DNA of 64,000 bases from NCBI GenBank assembly GCA_946122785.1, contig CAMGYJ010000011.1:1054001-1118000 (forward strand). Direction: 5' to 3'. The position numbers and the translations under genes were made by a program. Origin of the DNA: Linum tenue. Its lineage: Eukaryota; Streptophyta; Magnoliopsida; Malpighiales; Linaceae. Position 1 is the first letter of the stretch. Each line of letters begins with the position of its first letter. The notes below the pieces were generated by a model that saw only the letters and a list, made by a program, of their open reading frames with translations, did no database searches and was not told the origin of the DNA. Positions 46,428 through 61,726 of the stretch are shown here, one piece after another.

Positions 46428-49400
46428 TTAATGGAAACCGGCGAGAGTCGTTTTGGTCGTCGGGATATCCGCCGGTGGAGATGGGAGTAAAGTGAGCGAG
46501 AGTATTCCACTCAGCGCCGCTGCTACTGCTCCGACCACGAAGGCAGGTAAATTCCCTCCTCCGAAAAGAGCATCCCAAGGCCCACTCAATACCGAAATTA
46601 TCATCTGCACAAAAGGAATATAATGATGAAAAATGTCTAAGTTTAGGTAATTTTGTTTGCCACATCAGCACTTAACGGACTTCATTAACGGAGTTGAACG
46701 GAGACTAACGGAGAGTGACTAAATGTGACCTGTTTCAGTAATTCGAATGACTAAAATTGATATTAATTTTTTCTAGTGACTAAACATGTCCCGATTTAGT
46801 AATCTCAGTGACCAAATGTGTCTTTAACCCCAACAAAATATTATTAAAGCCAAACCAAACAATATATTAGATAGTTACCTTTTCCCTACAACCTTCTTCT
46901 CATAAAGCTAACTAACCAACCAACTAAAAAGAAAAAAAGGGATTAAGAGTTGTTTATGTTCCCTATCAATCTCATTCATTAAAAACTTGTTTCCTAAACC
47001 AAAAAAAAAAGTTTGAAGTGTTACATGCATTGAATCCTCTTAACTCTTTTCACACATAAAACTTCTCAATATGTATATGTGTTGCCTCATTCTTCGATTT
47101 AATTCGACCGATCGAACTTTCTCTAACGAAAAGAGACACAATGAAACTAACCACCTTCATGAGAGAGAAATCATGACATTTCTAAGTCATTTCCGTAACC
47201 CTCTTCAATTTCTTAGTCATAGTCCCCACATTTAATCCTAACCCACAAAAAAGGTGTTGCATGGGCTCTCTCTCGATCCCATCCTCCATAACAATTGTTG
47301 TAATACTAATGCATGTGCATTTCAGTAAGTCGGACTATTAGATCGTATGAATTCACGATATACATATTGTAATCATGATAGCGAAATATGTACAACAACG
47401 AAAAAAGGAAAAAGAACACCCATTACCTGTGGTACAACGATGGATAAATTGAGAACCCCCAGCGACAAACCTAATAAAACAACCACGAAAACAAAAATAA
47501 TCAACTTAACATAATGATCCAATCAATTAATTCAGAATTAAGCCAGACGTAATAATGATTAATAATAATATTTCTTACCTTGACCTGTACCAGTGGTCTG
47601 AGAAAATATAGAAGCCAGAGCGAACGGGATGCTGTAAGTTATCTGCACAACAACAACAAATAAAACCCAACCCACAAGTTAAATAATTTTTTAAATCACG
47701 AGTCAGCAAATAATAATTGGTTTTTGTTCTTTCTTTTTTAACCTCTATGGATAATGCATGAACACAAATTAAAAGGTGTAATAAATTAGATCATTTATTA
47801 TCCTAGTTGGCATGAATTCCAAAACTCACCGCCAGAGGAATCCCCAGGACGGAGAAAAGAATCATAGCCCCGGCAAAAACTCCGTTCGACGGCGGGGTCG
47901 GGTGCACCGACGAAACCCGACCCGACTCCGCCAGCTTACTGACCAAAACGGTCAACGCCAGGCAAATCGCGAGCAAGAAATTGACCATCCCCCAGAGCCG
48001 CTTCACCCCGCCGACCCACCGGCCCATGGGCTCGACCCCGAGCGACATGACCCCGAGGACCACGGAGTTCAGCAGCAGGCCCAAAGCCCCGGCCCGGACG
48101 CCGAGCCCATACATCTTGACCTGCTCCTTGTTCCCGTCGGAGCTCCCGCCGTAGACCTCGCGGCCCATCCAGTCGGTGTCGTAGAGGAGGAACGGGAACC
48201 ACCCGATCCAGTTGAGACACGTCACCAGGAGGAGGATGCACATCGGCCGCTTCATCGTCTTGATCGCCGAGAAGAGCTCGCAGAGCATCGGCTCCGAAAC
48301 CGACGGCTCGTCGCCGTCCGCCTCCGGCGACCACTGCTTCTCCTCCACGTACCTGGAATTTGTAGATCATGAAACATATCTAAGTCTCGGATTACCCTGC
48401 AAATCAAGGTTGTCAAACCGCGGGTTGAGCCGGCCAAGTAAGAACGGCTTCACGTTTAATTATCGAATCGCGAGGTTCGATCGATTTAAGAAGGGCTGGA
48501 AAATAGACCAGTCCGTTGGAAAATCGTGGTTCAAATCGGACCGCACAGTTTGGTCCGAACCGTAGACCATTAAGTATGGTCTGGTCTGGTCCATGGTCTG
48601 TAATATTTGATGTTTTGATTTCTTGGTCTGGTCTGGTCTAGACCGCGATTTACCGGATCAAACCGTGGACCCAACCGACTTTTCAATACGTGTTAACAGC
48701 CCATTCGACCACTCTCCCAACTCCCACAACGACACCCAAATCTCTACATTCATTTTGAGAATCTCGTCCCCTCCTTCATCCACAACCACATTTCACTATA
48801 AGAGTAGAGATAATCGTGTCTCTGTGTGAAATTATGTTAATATTTATGATGTTATGATGCACGTTGGGATGCTTTTACTTTGTATCTTTGTTATGTACTA
48901 AGATTTAGGGTGTCAAAATTATTCATGCATGTTAGAATTAATGTTTTAATACAAAAAAATATTTTTTCCTTGGTTATTGGTTCAACTTTTTGTGTGGTTG
49001 ACTAAACAAATTGTTCATCTTTCGTTGAGTGTGGTCTATATGGACCAGACCGTACCGGACCAGACCACACAGACGTGGTCTGGACCGGACCGTATAGTCT
49101 GTCGTTTGGTCTGTGGTCTATACTCCAGCCTCTCGGTCTGGACCATAGACCGTATATATGGTCTGCTCTGGACCAGACAGCACCGTTTCCCAGCCCTAGA
49201 TTTAAGATATTTTATTTATCTTATATATTGTAACAATCATTTGACAGGTATTATACAATAATAATTTAACAATTCGATATATTATATCCTGGCTTTAAAA
49301 ACGGTGTATATACATTTTCGGTTTTCATAATCGGGTTTGTGAAATGATCAAGAGGCGTAATTCCGTTGAAGAACCAAAAATCGATTCTATCCGATCATAC

Positions 49401-50756
49401 CTAGGAGTGACTGACCGGTTTTTCGGTTATCGGCTAACCGAAAAAAACGACGACTAACAAACTCGGTCGGTTGTCGGGAAAGGGAATGATCGCTTCGTTT
49501 CGCCGAGTAACCGAAATCGGTTACCTGACTAACCGACTGACCGACCCCCCTCCCCCTCCCCCCACAATATCCATATGACACCGTTCCCCACCAAAAAACG
49601 ACGCAGTTTCACCAATATTTTAGACGATTTTACTGATTTATTATGCAGGTGGCGCTGTATCGGGTCGGTTATCCGACTAAACCCGAACCTGTCAGCAAGA
49701 TTTCGGTTGCAAGCCTAACCAAACCAAAAATTGATAACCAATCGGTCGGTGATCAGTTAAACGTGCAATCCTTCTCGATCTATTTTCGGATGGTAGAAGG
49801 AGCTAATTCGGTTAACCAATAACCGAATATTCGGTTTTCGATTAAACCAAAACCGACTGCCTTCCAACCCTAAACATACCACCGGTTTTTGATAGACGAA
49901 CTAAAATTTGTTATATTATACCTCATCCACTCGAGTAATAAATTTTTTTTTACTGCAAATGTAAATAATCAGGTAAGAAGTCAAAAAAGAGGGGGGGGGG
50001 GGGGTGGGGAAGAAAGAAAAGAAAAACGGTTAATTACCAGAGGGCTAAAACGGTCAAAACGAGGAGCAAGCTGATGGAGATGAAGAAGCAGGCCTTAAGA
50101 TTCGCACAGTATACATCACACGCCGTCGTTTTAGTAAACGGGAAAACCTTATAGAGATGATTATAGCTCCCGGCGGCGTACCCCAGCACATTTCCGACGG
50201 CCATGAAGAACGAGAAAAACGCATTCGCCACCCTCGTCTTCCTCTGGCTCGTCCCCGAAAGATCCGCCAGCAGGGCCCGGCAGGGCCCCTGCAGCATGTT
50301 GTTGGCGACGTCGAGGATCCAGAACCCGACGACGAAGACGGCGATGGCGCGTGGCTTGGACTTCTTGGCCAGGTCGTCGCCGGCGTGGTGGCCGATGTCG
50401 GCGGCGTATCCGATGAGGATGACGGCGACGGCGACGCAGGCGGTGCCGCCGGCGATGAAGGGGCGGCGGCGGCCGAAGCGGGAGGAGCAGCGGTCGCTGT
50501 GGTAGCCGACGATGGGCTGGACGATCATGCCGGAGACGGGGCCGCAGAGCCAGATGAGGGAGGCGAGGGAGTGCGGGATGCCGAGGAGCTGGACGTATGG
50601 GGTGAGGAGGGAGAGCTGGAGGGCCCACCCGAACTGGATGCCGGCGGCGATGGAGGCGACGGCGGCGATCTTGCGGAGCGGGCTGGCGGCGACGTGGGCG
50701 GTGGCGGATTCTTGGTGGAGGGCGGCCGACGGTGGGGGTTTGTGAACGGTGGCCAT
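46428..50756 (-). CDS. Sucrose/H+ symporter, type I SUC/SUT
   Basis: Five exons: 50756-50038, 48352-47830, 47642-47579, 47470-47427 and 46604-46428; 508 residues, the usual SUC length. The start is ATG at 50756 ([13 protein letters not shown]); the frame opens a little upstream but without an ATG. Sequence blocks of the GPH/MFS sucrose transporters follow in order: [121 protein letters not shown] and [20 protein letters not shown]. Twelve membrane helices are expected. It moves sucrose with protons across the plasma membrane, for phloem loading or sink uptake. Intron 1 (1.7 kb) carries two hAT MITEs and intron 4 a transposon remnant. Confidence 0.95.
46635..46835. mobile_element. Transposon remnant in transporter intron 4
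   Basis: The phrase GTGACCAAATGTGTCTTTAA, with repeated AACGGAG(A/T) and GTGACTAAA motifs, resembles the outer TIR of the Mutator-like element at 39326 (GTTTGGTCACTC, ACGGTGAAACG, CCGTTA). Only this short related stretch is visible and no duplication was found. Confidence 0.45.
48483..49206. mobile_element. hAT MITE in transporter intron 1 (copy A)
   Basis: GATTTAAG occurs at 48483-48490 and 49199-49206, a perfect 8-bp duplication around a 708-bp element (48491-49198). Ends are AAGGGCTGGAAAATAG and, in complement, TAGGGCTGGGAAACGG. Subterminal regions are packed with GGTCTGGTC / GACCAGACC repeats in both orientations, as in non-autonomous hAT elements. Confidence 0.88.
49394..49880. mobile_element. 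hAT MITE in transporter intron 1 (copy B)
   Basis: ATCATACC at 49394-49401 and AACATACC at 49873-49880 match at seven of eight bases. The 471-bp element (49402-49872) begins TAGGAGTGACTGACCGG and ends, in complement, TAGGGTTGGAAGGCAG. CGGTTA/TAACCG motifs repeat through both ends. This family differs from copy A. Confidence 0.78.
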
Positions 50757-52081
50757 GGAGAACAAATTTGACTATTGGGGGTTGAGAGAGTGATGGTGTA
50801 ATGGAGAGGATGGAGCCATGGAAGAGTGGGAATATATAGGAGTGACTGTTGGGGGTATAATTGGTAATTTTGCATCCTAGTGTTTTGAGAGATATTTTCC
50901 CCAAGTAATATACCCAAGACCCCAAATGACAGTTAGTGAAGCCATCCTACAAAATCAAAGGACGCTATCTCTACAGGGGATAGCAGCAGGGCTTGTCTTG
51001 CCACTGTATGGGCAACCCAGTTGATAGTCCTCGGGACCGAGCTAAAGTGAATATAAGAAGGACATGATCTCAACAACTGAAGACAATCACGAAGTAAGGA
51101 CCCGCCCACCGAGTCTTCACAACATCTATGATGTTTGTTTTGAGAGATTTATGATGTTTGTTTTACCTTGTAAATAGTAGTGATGATGATGTGAAAGATA
51201 CACATAGCCAAGTTATTGGTAGTTGAGACAATGGGATTGTACAAAAGTTTTGGGTAGGAATGAGAATTTTAACCCGAGTCGTTTTACTCGATTTGATTGA
51301 CCTGTTTTTTTATGTGGGTAGTACCTGTTTTATAAATGGGGTAGAGTGGGCAGGATGGATATGGATACTTCATTTGATCTGACACGGGTATTTCGATACT
51401 CATTTACTATCTCGTTTTATCGTGACAACCGATATTGCCGAGCTTGCTGGTTGACACAATGGGTAATATTTGGACAAGTTTTGGGTAGGTAGAGATGAGG
51501 AATTTCAACTTGACTGGTTTCATTCGATATGTGTTGACCTGTTTTCGGTTGGGTGATACTCGTTTTATAGAGTTGTACAAGTTACCCATCTAGTTGGATT
51601 AAATATTTTAATCGGGGGTGGAGGGAATTGAAGTGCATGGAAGGCAAGAAGAGATATGGAGCTCTCCATCCATCCATAAAGGCATAAACACATTGCTTAG
51701 CTAGTTGAGAAGGTTAGATTCTGCATGGTACAAGATTTTTTTGTCGTCAAGTTGGCCAGCTAAGCATGCAATATACGGTCGAATACTATTACTAGCCTTG
51801 GCCTACATATGCATTTGAAAAGTCTCACCCACAATTCTAAAAAAAAAAATATTCAGATTCCCTTTCTCTTTCACTTCATTTAATCAAAACAATTTTTGTT
51901 CACTAGACAAGCTAAGACAGAACGGTTAAAGATCGTCCCAATTTAAGGTGTTTCAATTTCAATCTAATCGAAATATAGTCGGTATTTAACGTCATGAGTC
52001 GGTCAATAACGTTTCTTATATCACTCAACAATTATTAACACGCCTGCTCAAATGAAAGGCGGTTCAACTCATAGTAATTTT
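50757..52081. other. Transporter promoter and degenerate repeats
   Basis: The leader and promoter of the sucrose transporter lie at the left; TATATAGG at about 50832 (CCTATATATTCCC on the gene strand) is a possible TATA box. At 51250-51610 two diverged copies of a segment containing TTTTGGGTAGG and GTTGACCTGTTTT suggest a worn MITE. No gene. Confidence 0.4.
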
Positions 52082-52330
52082 CGTTTGCACAGGTCCTGAG
52101 TATGATACCGCATGTACTTCACAAATGGGGTCACCGAATTCGAACAGAAGACCTCTCATTCGCGGAAGGCTCTGATACCGTGTCAAAATCAATTGATCCC
52201 AATAACTCGAGTTGTTGGCAGAGGTTTATTATGGACCATATACAATTTACTAACACTCCCCCTCAAACGAAAGTCATTTATATAGGTTTGAAGTTTGCAC
52301 AGGTTCGGATATCTGGTATTTAACATAACA
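52082..52330 (-). mobile_element. TRIM-family copy, rearranged
   Basis: Read on the minus strand: an internal segment (ATCTGTTATGTTAA ... CTTTCGTTTGAGGGGGAG), an LTR starting TGTTAGTAAATTGTATATGG, then CGGTATCAGAGCC as primer-binding site, then internal sequence again (CTTCTGTTCGAATTCGGTGA). This is the same family as the TRIM at 38548. The order internal-PPT-LTR-PBS-internal is what one unit of a tandem TRIM array, or a recombined copy, would show. Confidence 0.65.
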
Positions 52331-55300
52331 GATGGAGCAGCGAGGGAAAAAACTGTGTTTGGAAATAATATTTGTAAATTCAGGAGTATATATAATATAT
52401 ATAAATTGTTAGCAAGTTTGGGTATATAGTGGATTTACAAGTTAGCTAGCTAACATGGAAATATAATGTAATACTGGGTGATGATGAGGAGTAAATAAGT
52501 ATCGGAGCGGCGTTACTTCAAAAATATTTTCAAGAATCGGAATAAATTTTCATTAGGATGTCGTCTTGTGAAATAAAATCGAGATGGGAAAGTACCTGAG
52601 CTCATAAATATTGTTGTTTTCATTGCGAGATCTTGACCTGTTTGAATTGGATACGTGGTCAAATTGACCGTACAACGTGGTAGTTTTATCGATGACGACT
52701 TCAAGATGAAACAGTCTCCAAAGATATATGAAGTTGAATAAAAGGTCATATAATCAAATTGGTCAACGCAACATCGATCGATACTTACGTTAAGAGAAAT
52801 TCAATCTTTCACACACAGTTAAAGAGATCACTCTTCAATTGAGAGATTCCACTCCCAATAATTGGAGCTGAGTTGGTCCTTTCTTTCCTCTGTAGTGCTC
52901 CAAAGAATGAGGATCAAGCCTAGATTCTGTTCTAGAAAGAACAAAAGAAAAAAAAGGAGAGAACTACTTGACAACAGCTAAGTCCAAAATCAACCTACAT
53001 TCTCTAAGCTTTTGCAAATTTAGGTTTGCAACACAAGATATTTCATTACAACAGTGTAAAAAAAAATGTATATATGATTTATAATTAATCAATACCTACT
53101 ATACATTAGTTTGGTCTTTAGTGACCAAATGAGCTCATTACACGTTATATGGTGCTTAATTTTTGTGAAGTTGAACCATCAACCAAGTCGAATAGTCGCG
53201 GATGCAATGTATTTTAGGTATTCATAATTTTATCAACTTACGAATAATTAGTACACAACTGTATCCAAATGTTATAAGAATATGTATAATTTCAGAAAAA
53301 CGAATACATGGGAAAATCGTATTTTTAATAGATTGCTCTTAAGAAATAAAGAATCAAACCATGATTATGCTTACAATTAAACCAATCCAACTTGTAGATG
53401 TGGTCTCGTCTGAAATGCTATGCTTTTTGCACTTTTTGGTTTTCCACAGTCTTTTTGGGGGTACCAATGGCATATCGAACCCGGAAAAAGGAAAAGTGTC
53501 AATTTAAATGAAATAAAAACCAAAATAGTTTCACACAAAAAAGGTAAAACAAAAACAGAAACATCTTGTGGATAATTAATTAATTATATATGTTCAGTAA
53601 ATTAAAACTAGTTAAAATAAGAATAAGTTAGGTCAAATGGGGTAGAACATACATGGGTGTCAAAAGCTAAACTATAATTATAATATGGATAAGGATAATA
53701 GACTATAAAACCTATAAAATTGGTTTTCTTACCATCTATCATATGAATCATACCACCCTCTGATCGATTATATCAAGCGATGACATGGTTCGTATAAGAC
53801 GTAATAAGACACAAATTTTGTAGATTTTGTAACCCCTGAGTTTTATACCGCAACCCATAACTTATAATAGTAACAAATATTAGTACAAATTATAAAAAAG
53901 TAAAATAAGTAGACAATGGGTGATGGAGAAAAAAAACCCATACCTTACCTCTTCATCCAAAATGGACCAAATTCAAGAGTACTAGTGGACTCATATCCAC
54001 AACTAGGAGAAAGAAGAAGATGAGTAAGCTAAGTCAAGAATCTATGATCCACTTTGGGCACATACAGAACAATCCCAAAGTGTCCACTCTTTTCTTTTCT
54101 TTTTTCCATTCCTCAATATATCCCTTCACTTTCTTGCTGATAAGGATTTTATATGCTCTTCTTGATCACTAGCATTCACAACAACACTTAATTTGCATAT
54201 TGGTTTGTGTTTGTTTCTTTGGAACGTGAAAAATAATGTTTTAAATTTTTTAGCCACCACCACCATCATATATATGCTATAGTAGCTTAAATCATCCGAT
54301 TCTAGGAGATTCAACGAACAGGATTGAAGGTGAAGTATTCTCCGATCGAGTTGCAATAATATCTTTGTAATTTTGGGCATGTCCCAAATGTCGCTGAGAA
54401 TTTCTTTTCCTTGTAATTTTGTTTTTTGTATTTTTAATTAATAAAGGGCTATCACCATTATTAAAATAAAATATCTTTGTTCTTTTCATGGCTACGTCAA
54501 CAATTGACGTCAGGAAACCACCTACAGCCTATGGCCGTCATTTACACTTGTTTGTGCCATCTAGTTCAGGACACGAACAATGATATTTGTTGTGTGGGTC
54601 GACTCGCCATTCGTTCGTCTGATCTCGTCGGGAGGGAAGAAACCTGTGAAAAGGACCGGGGATCCCCCCGGATTGAGCTCCAACGATCAAGTCAGTGTAT
54701 ATTTCGGGAGAGAGTTGAGAGAATAGATAGAGAGATAAAGTGTAGAGAGATAGTAGAAAGTGGAAAGTCCGGAGAGAGAAGAAGAAGTCCCCTTCCTTGG
54801 TGGGTTTCATACCTTTATATACTCGTAGCGGGTTTAGAGCGTCATACGTTGTCGATTGGACGCGGTATTACTTAGTCTCTGCGGGGAGCCTCTTAGCAAC
54901 ACCCCCAACAACACTTTTTGCTCGAGGTAGTGGGAAACTATAGTTCCAATTATCATCATCTCGAACAAGAGCTCGAAGGTATCACCACTTTCCATATTAT
55001 ATCGTCTTCGAATATTTCGATCACTCTTTTCTAGAGTTACGACGTTGGTGGTTGACATGCCATTTTATATCTCTTCGATTTATCAGCCAATATCAGGAAT
55101 GATACAAACATGTGATATATTAATACAACGATAATATAAATCTGTACCAACTTTATATCATTTGGGTTCCAATTCATACCATCATCGTATATACTTACAT
55201 TATGAATTCAAAATGATACATGGTGTGTGGAAGTAAACATCAATTCCCTTTTTAAGGTAAAATGGCTTGATTATAGTTTTAGGTTAACATTATTGAAGCT

Positions 55301-57443
55301 AATTAGTTATAGTTCCTGTAATTACTAAAGACGTGTCCACTTCCAATTTTCTTATGAGGAAGACTATATATTCTCTTTGGCTTGGGTTTTTGATTCCGGT
55401 GGCTAGCAGATGCAAAGTTGTGCACATATATATGTCTTTCAATTCCCACTTTTCTTTTTTGCCCATTTCTCATTATTCCATTTCCTTCTCCTTAACATAT
55501 ATTCAATTTTTTATTATTTCAAAATTTTATTTATTTATTCTTTTGGGTGGTGAATTTTCAAAATTTTATATCATGTCGAAGTTGGAAAATGCACCATGGC
55601 CATGTACATAATGCAATTATGATGAAAATCAAAATGCCTAGTCACGCCCACAAGGGCTTGCTTTTGAAAAAAAAAAAAACTTATTCCCATTCATCCTCAT
55701 ATGATTAAATGATGATAAGAATAGCAAATGAAAAAACTTATTCCCACCCATCTTCACGATTAAATTATAGTAATTCAAGAAATTAAAACTAATGAAATGG
55801 GTTTCTGAAATGGAATTTCAAATAGTTCAATTTCTGCTGCCAATCAGCATCGTGGTGTCACGTACATTGAGATTTGGCTATGGAGTGGAAATGGATTCTG
55901 GAATCAAAGTTGCAATAAGATGTATATATCTTCTCCCATAAATTCGTGATTGTAATTCAATCACTTGACCAAATTGGATCGCAGATGATTTCATGCCTTT
56001 GTTGCAATTCTACTATACGTACAATGTCCTAAAAAAAACAAAATTTATAATCTAGCTAGCATGCAAACATTATACGCTCACTCTATCTCGATTTTCCATA
56101 ACAATTAACATGGATGTGAAAAGGATACATAGTACGTACATGGATCATGTCTAGAACAAAGCCTGTCGTGTTTTTTTTTTCTTCGTCTGAAGAGCTGCTT
56201 CCACTCGGGCTCACTTCAAGTCGGGCGCGGATAATGCATATCCGTTACCTTACTCATAATAGTTCGGGTTTTATCCATACCTATACCCACATATGAAACG
56301 GGTAGAAAATCAAAACCATGCCCATACCGGTTCGGGTTTCGGATATCCACGGTTATCGATGGGTAATAATTTCTCTTCATAACTCCAACCAATATGTTAA
56401 CATTCACACGTATGCTCACATTACGTAAGAGGAAAAGTACGACAATAATTCACTAGAATGAAGAAAAATAATTAAAACTACACAATTTCATGAAAATATT
56501 CTATTTACATGCTAAATATAAAATATGTTAGAGAAAAATAATGATTATTTCTAGACAAAATCACAAAATACACATGCATGTGTATAATCGGGCGAGTTCG
56601 GGTTGAATAGTGAGAAACTCATGCCCACCCATTACTCATAATATTCGGGTTTGAATTTTACCCGTATCCACTAAATGTCATTCGAGTTCGAGTTTTACCC
56701 TACCCAATTAAACCGGATTCGAGCGGATATCCACAGTTACTGATATTTTCCCCATAACCTAGTTGAGGCAGAGAAAAGTGTTTAGGGAGAAAAGGTCAGC
56801 GTCATATATGGTATGAGGGAGAGAACATCTTTCCCAATGTTCTATCAAGTGTATTACAAACCCTCCTCACTTTAGTTATTGATGTGCAACGACCAGAAAG
56901 CTAGAAGGATTCACATCTCTTTACTTCAAAGTGGCAGACTTGAAAAAGGGAATCATTCACCTCAAACTACTCTGTCTATCTTTATGTCACAACAAACAAA
57001 AACCACTAATCATAGGAAATCTATTCCCTTTTTCTGAATGACGGCTCACGATTAGGTTTCATTTTGTGTTATATGAAAAGAGGTACGTAGTAGACTTGGT
57101 AGCAAAATATTCCCATTATACATAAAAGAAACCATTCGAAATGTGGGAAATGAAAAGAGAATAAAGAGCTATATTGATTGATAGAAGGATGGATCGAAAG
57201 AATAATTTTTTGTACATATACTTTTGCCCACCGTTCGATGTTGTTGGTTTTGATATTTTCCTAGCATCGTATACGTCATGGTTAACTAAATATGGGGTAA
57301 GTGGTAAAACATGCAGGTGGTACGGTATACGCTCATAGTTAGGAGTAGAGACACCGAGCATGGTCACGGGACACGGTTAAGTTTTGAGAGTGAAAAAAAA
57401 AGTATCTATATATGTCTATACTAGTACGGCTATCAAACAGACA
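52331..57443. other. Long gene-poor stretch
   Basis: No gene recognised in 5.1 kb. About 54530-54900 is less AT-rich with GA-rich runs and CCTTTATATACTCGTAGCGGG, reminiscent of an LTR with its TATA region, but I found no partner or duplication. About 56215-56760 holds inverted and direct GTTCGGGTTT / GGATATCCAC motifs like the subterminal repeats of hAT MITEs; ends could not be fixed. The rest is AT-rich. Confidence 0.4.
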
Positions 57444-58768
57444 TTAAATTAAGGGCAAATACCACTACAACACCCGAACTATCCGAAAAATGCCACTTGT
57501 ATCCTAAACTATTCAATATTCCATTTCTGTCCTGAACTATTATTCCGTTAGTGTTGACCGGCGTTGACCGTTAGTATTTAACAGAAAAACCAATCAGCGT
57601 TGACGTGGCATATGACATGGAATTATAAATCCAATTTTTATTTAAGAAATAATTAAAATAAAAAAATGAAAATAAAAAATCTTGGCCCTCTTTCCCCTTC
57701 CCTTCCCCATCTGTCTCTCCGGCATCTGAAAAAATCTCGGCCATCGGCCTCCTCGCCTCCATCCACCGCCCCCATTAGAACTCCCAACAATCGATTTCCC
57801 TCTCCGCAAAGAAAACCATCCCTCCTTTGTTGGCGACAGGGGAGAAATTTTCTAGAAACAAGAATCCGGGGATTCAAAGTGGCACCGAGTCTCATGGCTT
57901 GCTTCTGCCGTCGATTTGTCGGAGGAGGAGCAGCGCCGCGGCGGACCCGTCGTAGTTGAAGACTGTGTTACAAAACGGACACCATTTCTCCGCCGACAAC
58001 TTCACCTACCCCTTCTGGCAGGCTACGACGCCATCTCTCGCGACTCGACAACAACACCTCCGTCTCTGGCGAGGTCAGGCATCCCTGCCACGCGAATAGC
58101 TCAAACAGAAAACAAGAATGTTTTGAAGCATAGGGGAGGCAAGCCATCGAGCAACCCCTCTCCGATCTTATTTCTTCTTCTTTGAAAGACAGGGAAGGCA
58201 AGCCATCGTCGAATTCAAGAAATCCCTAGATAACCCCAGATTTCCATGAAAAATTGTCCAATTCACCCAAAATTGAGTCCGCAGAACAGCCAGCGGTGGG
58301 GGAACTGAATTGAAAATGGAGAGATGAAGGTGTTGGGGAATTAGCTGGCGACAATATTGGTGGGATTGGAGAGGCAAAGTCAGGCGGAGGGGGATTGATC
58401 TCGCAAGGAAGAGGAAGAAGCAGAGAATGGGAGATTGGGGAGGGTGGAACCAATAATGATTTTTATTTTCTAAGAATTTGGTATTTTTTGTATTATAATT
58501 ATTATAATTTAATTGTTAATTAAGTAATGACATGTTAATGATGTGGCATCTACGTGGATGTCACTTTTTTGCCACATCTGCAAAAGTCAACATCAGTTTG
58601 ACTTCCGTCCAGTCAACAGTTATCTTTAACGGTCAACACAAAATGCCATGTCACAAATGTCACAAATTCATATAGTTCAGGACAGAAATGGAATATTGAA
58701 TAGTTTAGGACACAAGTGGCATTTTTCGGATAGTTCGGGTGTTGTAGTGGTATTAGCCCTTAAATTAA
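57444..58768. mobile_element. Mutator-like element, possible Pack-MULE
   Basis: TTAAATTAA at 57444-57452 and 58760-58768 is a perfect 9-bp duplication, the size typical of Mutator elements. The 1,307-bp element begins GGGCAAATACCACTACAACA and ends in its near-perfect complement; the high-identity TIR is about 105 bp, then diverges. The interior (57690-58450) is markedly richer in G+C than its surroundings and open in several frames on both strands, as when gene pieces are captured. No transposase and no recognised domain. A ~19-bp phrase GGCAAGCCATCG occurs twice (58138 and 58196). Confidence 0.85.
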
Positions 58769-59370
58769 TTTAAACTCATTCCCCCCGTTAATTACTACAA
58801 CCACAAAATAACAAAAATCAATTTGCTAATCCCTTCACTTTAGCCTTTGCCAAAGGAATGCAATCTCAACAATTGTTTGACTCCTAGACTCCAATTTCTC
58901 CATGCTTAAGGGACAACTATAATTAGAGAAACTATTATTTGGATTTGGTTATTGAGTTCCTACTTATTTGCACAACACCCTTCTTTTTAGTAATCTTTGG
59001 AACCTAAAATTTCTTCTCTTGATTTCCATAGAAATCAAAAGAGGATTAAATCTCACCCACATAATTACTATCATCCCTCTTTTCCCCTCTTCCCCATTGC
59101 CAATCAACTCCCACCAAACACAACGGGGGGAAAGAATTGCAAATCAAATCAAAATATTTGAATGGTAACGAGTAATCCCTTCAACTTTCTCTTACATTTC
59201 CTCTAACTTGTAAGAACATGAGATCCCATTTCATCTCCACCGTTTTTTCCTCCACAAAACTAACCTAATGGAATCCATGATTCCTACCCAACATCTCAGA
59301 AGAAGAAGCTTGTTACCCAAGGAAAGATTCTCGTGAACAATAAGGAGAACCCTCTCGCACGTACACCACA
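58769..59370. other. CPK11-like gene upstream region
   Basis: Promoter and leader of the kinase. Pyrimidine-rich, with no element or other gene seen. Confidence 0.45.

Positions 59371-61726
<2,356 letters not shown>

Noticed and set aside
50757..50765. Upstream start MFSM for the sucrose transporter
   Set aside because: The codon at 50765 is TTG, not ATG; the first true ATG is at 50756.
50157..50925. 204- and 254-residue ORFs overlapping the first transporter exon
   Set aside because: Low-complexity Asp/Gly- or Arg/His/Pro-rich translations of the GC-rich sucrose transporter exon in wrong frames.
54530..54900. Solo LTR
   Set aside because: TATA-like and GA-rich sequence is suggestive, but no TG...CA boundaries with a target-site duplication were found.
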